Source of the DNA: CAJQQY01 sp964352225
GTDB lineage: Bacteria; Bacteroidota; Bacteroidia; Chitinophagales; Saprospiraceae
Length of the DNA: 19,166 nucleotides
Direction of reading: 5' to 3'
NCBI GenBank assembly: GCA_964352225.1
Contig: CAYGRM010000092.1
Coordinates: 1 to 19,166 of the forward strand
Shown here: one piece after another, positions 16,629 through 19,166 of the stretch
Numbering within the stretch: the first letter of the stretch is position 1
Layout: the number at the start of each line of letters is the position of its first letter
The notes under the pieces: generated by a model
The model's database searches: none
Told to the model about the DNA's origin: nothing
What the model saw: the letters and a program-made list of their open reading frames with translations, nothing else
Program-made: the position numbers and the translations under genes

Positions 16629-16640
16629 TGATAAATATCA
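16629..16640 (-). promoter_or_regulatory. distal Crp/Fnr-type box upstream of the DUF4870-like gene
   Basis: TGAT-AAAT-ATCA, exactly 22 bp (two helical turns) from the proximal box and its mirror image. The pair could alternatively form a 12-bp-stem hairpin, but two dyad boxes on one helix face fits activator binding better. Confidence 0.55.
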
Positions 16641-16664
16641 AGTAACAATAATCATAATTAAAAG

Positions 16665-16700
16665 AGTAAAGCCTGACATTAAAAAATATCAGGCTTTACT
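16665..16700 (-). terminator. hairpin terminator of the PAS histidine kinase gene
   Basis: A 12-bp stem, AGTAAAGCCTGA (16665-16676) with TCAGGCTTTACT (16689-16700), and a 12-nt loop. In the minus direction CTTTTAATT follows. It lies 83 bp past the kinase stop codon. Confidence 0.75.
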
Positions 16701-16783
16701 TTACAATTGATAAAAAGACTTTTATTAGATCCTCTCGATATTATTTTTTATGAAAAAAATCGTTTTTAAAAATTAAACATAAT

Positions 16784-18703
16784 CTAGTTTTTTCCATTCG
16801 TAATTTCCACAAAAAAAGTAGTTCCCTCTCCTTCATTACTTTCGAACCAAATTTTCCCATTCATCAACTTCAAGTATCTGGTTACAATGGTTAATCCTAA
16901 ACCTGTACCTTGAATATTCGTTACATTATTTGCTCTAAAAAATCGAGTAAACATGTTTTTTTGTTCCGATTCAGGAATTCCAATTCCATAATCTTTCACT
17001 TGTATCTTTATTATCTCGTGCTCATTCTGAGTTTTTATTTCTACATTTTTCTCCTCGGGAGAATATTTAATTGCATTGGATAATAAATTAATTAAAATAT
17101 TTTTCAACAAATGTTCATCCGTAATTATACTATTTGGACCTTTGTGATGATGTATTATTTTTTGACCTTTTTTAGCGGTAAGATTAACTTCTTCGATTAT
17201 TTGATTAATGTATTCTTCTATTTTAAACTCCGCAGGATTAAACCCAATTTTCCCAGATTCCAGTTTTTCCAACGAAAGGAAATCATTTAGAATCATAGTT
17301 AAATTTCGAACAGAAGATTCAATTCGTTTAATATGCCTCATTCTTTTTTCTTGCTGTTCACTTTGCTCATACCGACCAATCAAATTAGCAGAAGATAAAA
17401 TAGAACTTAAAGGTGTACGAAACTCATGCGACGCCATTGAAACGAAACGAGATTTGAGTTCACCTAACTCTCTTTCCTTTTCTAAGGCACTCTTAAGTTT
17501 GGACTCGCTAGCTCTTAATTCACGCGTTCGTTCAATAATTCTCTCTTCCATTTCATTCGTTTGCATCATCATTCTCAATTCATATCTTTTCCGCTCAGAA
17601 ATATCCAAAACAATCGCCACAAATACTGGTTGGGTTCCTAATCTGGAATATTGTAAATGAACTTCTACAGGATAGGATGTTTTATCTTTTCGTTCATGAA
17701 TCGTTTCAAATAATAATTTATCCACCTTTTTATTTTTCAAAGGAAGAATCAATTCCGAAAATTGTATTTCGTCAAATTCTGGTTTAATCTCCACAGGAGT
17801 CATCGACTGCATTTCTTCCAAGGTATATCCTAAATTTTTTCTTGCTCCCTTGTTAACTTGAATAAATTTTAGGGTCTCAGCATCAAAAATGAAAATTTCA
17901 TTCAATGATTCATCAACAATTTTTGAAATATCTTCAAAAATATTTTGTGCTTTTTTAAGATCAGTAACATCTTGAACTACTCCAATAATTTTATAGACAT
18001 TCCCCTGTTTATCAAATTTCAAATCTCGCTTCACTTCCAAATATTTTAATCCATCTGTTTTTGAAATAATCCGATAACCAAAATTATATCCTTTCTTTTC
18101 GACTAACATCTTTTGGTGATAATCTAAAACTGTTTGTTTATCATCCGGGTGAATCAGTTCAATCCCATCTTTAAAATAATAAACCTTCTTTGGTCTTTCT
18201 AAACCAAAAATTCTAAGCATCTCATCAGACATTTTTAGTTCCTCTGTTTTCAAATCAATTTCAAAACTTCCCACATGTGCCAACTTTTGTGCTTCCTCCA
18301 AAATTTCTTTTCCCTCTTTAATTTCTTTCAACATACCTTGCTGAACACTATCATCACTTATGTAAGCAATATTATATGTCTCACCATGAAACTTTATGTT
18401 ACTTAAATTTATTTCTATTGGAAATTGAGAACCATCTTTTCGCAAACCATGCAATTCCAGGTTTTCTCCCATACATCGAGGAACAGGGTTTTCCTGATAT
18501 TCATGACGGTTCTTCACATGTTGAGCTCGACTAGAGTCAGGTAAAAGAATTTCAATCTTTTGCGAAATCAACTCTCCTTTTTTGTACCTAAATAAATTTT
18601 CAGAATAAGAATTGGCTTGCATTATTTCTCCGTTTGTATTTACTACAACAATACCAATTGTTGCTTCCTCAAACATTGTCTCAAACATTTTTAGTTTGTT
18701 CAT
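16784..18703 (-). CDS. soluble multi-PAS sensor histidine kinase
   Basis: A 639-residue hybrid-free kinase with no transmembrane segment, so it is probably cytoplasmic. Three PAS domains are visible: about 5-115 (EATIGIVVVNTNGEI...), 130-250 (VGSFEIDLKTEE..., PAS_3-like with PDDKQ) and 255-375 (LNEIFIFDAETLK...). A coiled coil follows at about 378-415. The HisKA His426 sits in SMASHEFRTPLSS. The ATPase domain has N543 (NLLSNAIKYSP), G1 DYGIG (571-575) and G2 GTGLG (599-603). The ATG at 18703 is chosen over an in-frame GTG six bases earlier. No response regulator adjoins it, so the partner is elsewhere. No haem or flavin residue pattern is certain in the PAS domains. It is divergent from PEP synthase across a 210-bp region with Fnr-type boxes, so redox or energy sensing is plausible but inferred. 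Confidence 0.92.
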   Translation of the reverse strand: MNKLKMFETMFEEATIGIVVVNTNGEIMQANSYSENLFRYKKGELISQKIEILLPDSSRAQHVKNRHEYQENPVPRCMGENLELHGLRKDGSQFPIEINLSNIKFHGETYNIAYISDDSVQQGMLKEIKEGKEILEEAQKLAHVGSFEIDLKTEELKMSDEMLRIFGLERPKKVYYFKDGIELIHPDDKQTVLDYHQKMLVEKKGYNFGYRIISKTDGLKYLEVKRDLKFDKQGNVYKIIGVVQDVTDLKKAQNIFEDISKIVDESLNEIFIFDAETLKFIQVNKGARKNLGYTLEEMQSMTPVEIKPEFDEIQFSELILPLKNKKVDKLLFETIHERKDKTSYPVEVHLQYSRLGTQPVFVAIVLDISERKRYELRMMMQTNEMEERIIERTRELRASESKLKSALEKERELGELKSRFVSMASHEFRTPLSSILSSANLIGRYEQSEQQEKRMRHIKRIESSVRNLTMILNDFLSLEKLESGKIGFNPAEFKIEEYINQIIEEVNLTAKKGQKIIHHHKGPNSIITDEHLLKNILINLLSNAIKYSPEEKNVEIKTQNEHEIIKIQVKDYGIGIPESEQKNMFTRFFRANNVTNIQGTGLGLTIVTRYLKLMNGKIWFESNEGEGTTFFVEITNGKN

Positions 18704-18731
18704 TTCCACTTAGTTTTTGTTTTATTAAAAA

Positions 18732-18750
18732 ATATAACTAGTAGTTATAT
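18732..18750. promoter_or_regulatory. 19-bp palindrome upstream of the PAS kinase gene
   Basis: ATATAACTA-G-TAGTTATAT, perfect 9-bp arms around one base, 29 bp before the kinase ATG. It overlaps a -7-like TATATTTT word on the minus strand (18729-18736), so a bound protein would occlude the kinase promoter. The binding factor is unknown. Confidence 0.4.
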
Positions 18751-18784
18751 ACTTCTTTTTTCATGAGAAATATCAACATGATTT

Positions 18785-18796
18785 TGATAAAAATCA
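18785..18796. promoter_or_regulatory. Crp/Fnr-type box in the kinase / PEP synthase intergenic region (distal)
   Basis: TGAT-AAAA-ATCA, full core match. It overlaps a 20-bp palindrome at 18778-18797 (ATGATTTT-GATA-AAAATCAT). It could serve either divergent gene. A weak -7-like TAAATTGT lies 33 bp away on the plus strand (18820-18827). Confidence 0.45.
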
Positions 18797-18856
18797 TTTC
18801 CCTTTTTTCCGTTTCCCACTAAATTGTAAGTTAAAAACAAAAACCTTTTCACATGG

Positions 18857-18868
18857 TGATTAAAATCA
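18857..18868 (+). promoter_or_regulatory. Crp/Fnr-type box upstream of PEP synthase (proximal)
   Basis: TGAT-TAAA-ATCA, full core match, 45 bp before the ATG. Its centre lies exactly 33 bp from the centre of the -7-like element at 18892-18899, the same spacing as before the DUF4870-like gene. Confidence 0.55.
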
Positions 18869-18891
18869 TAATAAAAGAAACCAGTATTATA

Positions 18892-18899
18892 TAAATTTT
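18892..18899 (+). promoter_or_regulatory. -7-like element of the PEP synthase gene
   Basis: TAAATTTT, one base off TAnnTTTG (final G). The inferred start of transcription lies near 18904, leaving a leader of only about 10 nt before the ATG. Confidence 0.4.
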
Positions 18900-18913
18900 A
18901 AAAATTAAAAATC

Positions 18914-19166
18914 ATGACTCAGCATATTCTTGATTTTAAGAAAATCAATATCAATGATATAAATAAAGTAGGTGGTAAAAATGCATCTATTGGAGAAATG
19001 TTTCAAAACTTGAATTCTAAAGGAATCTTAGTTCCAGATGGATTTGCCATTACGGCTAGTGCCTATCGAAAGTTTTTGGCAGAAAACTTTTTAGAAGGTT
19101 CCCTAAAAAAAGTATTTGAAAATTTAGATAGAGAAAATTTTTCGAACCTTCATGACATTGGAAATG
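18914..19166 (+). CDS. ppsA: phosphoenolpyruvate synthase, N-terminal fragment (cut by window end)
   Basis: 84 codons are visible from the ATG; the gene continues past the window. The N-terminus MTQHILDFKKININDI, followed by KVGGKNASIGEMFQNL and PDGFAITASAYRKFL, is the opening of the PEP/pyruvate-binding ATP-grasp domain. The conserved GGKNASLGEM block includes the nucleotide-binding lysine. The enzyme converts pyruvate, ATP and water to PEP, AMP and phosphate, for gluconeogenesis. PEP synthase is favoured over pyruvate phosphate dikinase by the short start and the KVGGKNASIGEM wording, but the deciding C-terminal domains are not visible. It is divergent from the PAS kinase and preceded by two Fnr-type boxes. 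Confidence 0.85.
   Translation, partial: MTQHILDFKKININDINKVGGKNASIGEMFQNLNSKGILVPDGFAITASAYRKFLAENFLEGSLKKVFENLDRENFSNLHDIGN

Larger units (their letters stand above)
16479..16783. other. regulatory intergenic stretch
   Basis: No gene is supported in these 305 bp. They hold the promoter side of the DUF4870-like gene (a -7-like element and two Fnr-type boxes, listed separately) and the terminator of the PAS kinase. The rest is plain AT-rich sequence. Confidence 0.6.

Noticed and set aside
16607..16640. 12-bp-stem hairpin read as a terminator or RNA element
   Set aside because: The arms are each self-dyad TGAT-N4-ATCA boxes, the stem has almost no GC, and no T-tract follows in a useful direction. 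Two protein-binding boxes explain it better.
17208..17660. 150-codon open frame on the plus strand inside the PAS kinase gene
   Set aside because: It is fully antisense to a kinase with all its catalytic motifs, and its translation shows no recognisable domain.
18704..18709. GTG as the PAS kinase start
   Set aside because: An ATG lies two codons downstream, and nothing upstream favours the GTG.

Overview
The window reads as the chromosome of a low-GC Bacteroidota, probably of the Flavobacteriia/Saprospiria kind. The signs are: Bacteroidota-type promoter words (TAnnTTTG at -7), start codons with weak or no Shine-Dalgarno sequence, a CzcA pump fused to its outer-membrane channel, a small c-type haem protein, and the arginine decarboxylase / agmatinase / deoxyhypusine-synthase-like operon. 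This assignment is inference; no rRNA or marker gene is present.

Positions 1-9.3 kb (all minus strand) form a metal-efflux operon transcribed from about 9345 down to 204. Its order is czcA-OMF fusion, czcB-type lipoprotein adaptor, an ECF-like sigma factor, a membrane-anchored CxxCH haem protein, and a P1B-type metal ATPase. The RND pump has the D-D-E proton-relay motif of divalent-cation pumps, not the Cu/Ag type. The ATPase has the SPC + HEGST pair typical of the P1B-4 (Co/Zn/Fe/Ni-like) class. The most likely substrates are therefore divalent metals: the ATPase moves them from cytoplasm to periplasm, and the tripartite pump moves them out of the cell.

Positions 9.6-12.6 kb (minus strand) carry an OmpR-type response regulator, its sensor kinase and a YdjM-family membrane hydrolase, in that transcriptional order. 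CTTAAGA words spaced 11 bp apart lie upstream of both czcA and the regulator gene, which suggests the two-component system controls the efflux operon and itself. Between the two operons sits a roughly 150-bp non-coding element with terminal inverted repeats, a 33-bp internal stem, and 8-9 bp direct repeats at its borders. It looks like a MITE-type insertion that folds into a cloverleaf.

Positions 12.8-16.1 kb (plus strand) hold a tightly packed polyamine operon: PLP-dependent arginine decarboxylase, agmatinase, and a deoxyhypusine-synthase-like protein that keeps the catalytic lysine. It ends at a strong hairpin terminator shared with a convergent small DUF4870-like membrane protein.

Positions 16.1-19.2 kb contain that membrane protein, a soluble three-PAS histidine kinase (minus strand) and the start of a PEP synthase gene (plus strand, cut by the window end). 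Four TGAT-N4-ATCA (Crp/Fnr-type) boxes occur in the two intergenic regions here. Two of them sit exactly 33 bp, centre to centre, from a Bacteroidota-type -7 element, one before the DUF4870-like gene and one before PEP synthase. This matches the geometry of a class II activator and suggests a low-oxygen or NO-responsive Fnr-type regulon.
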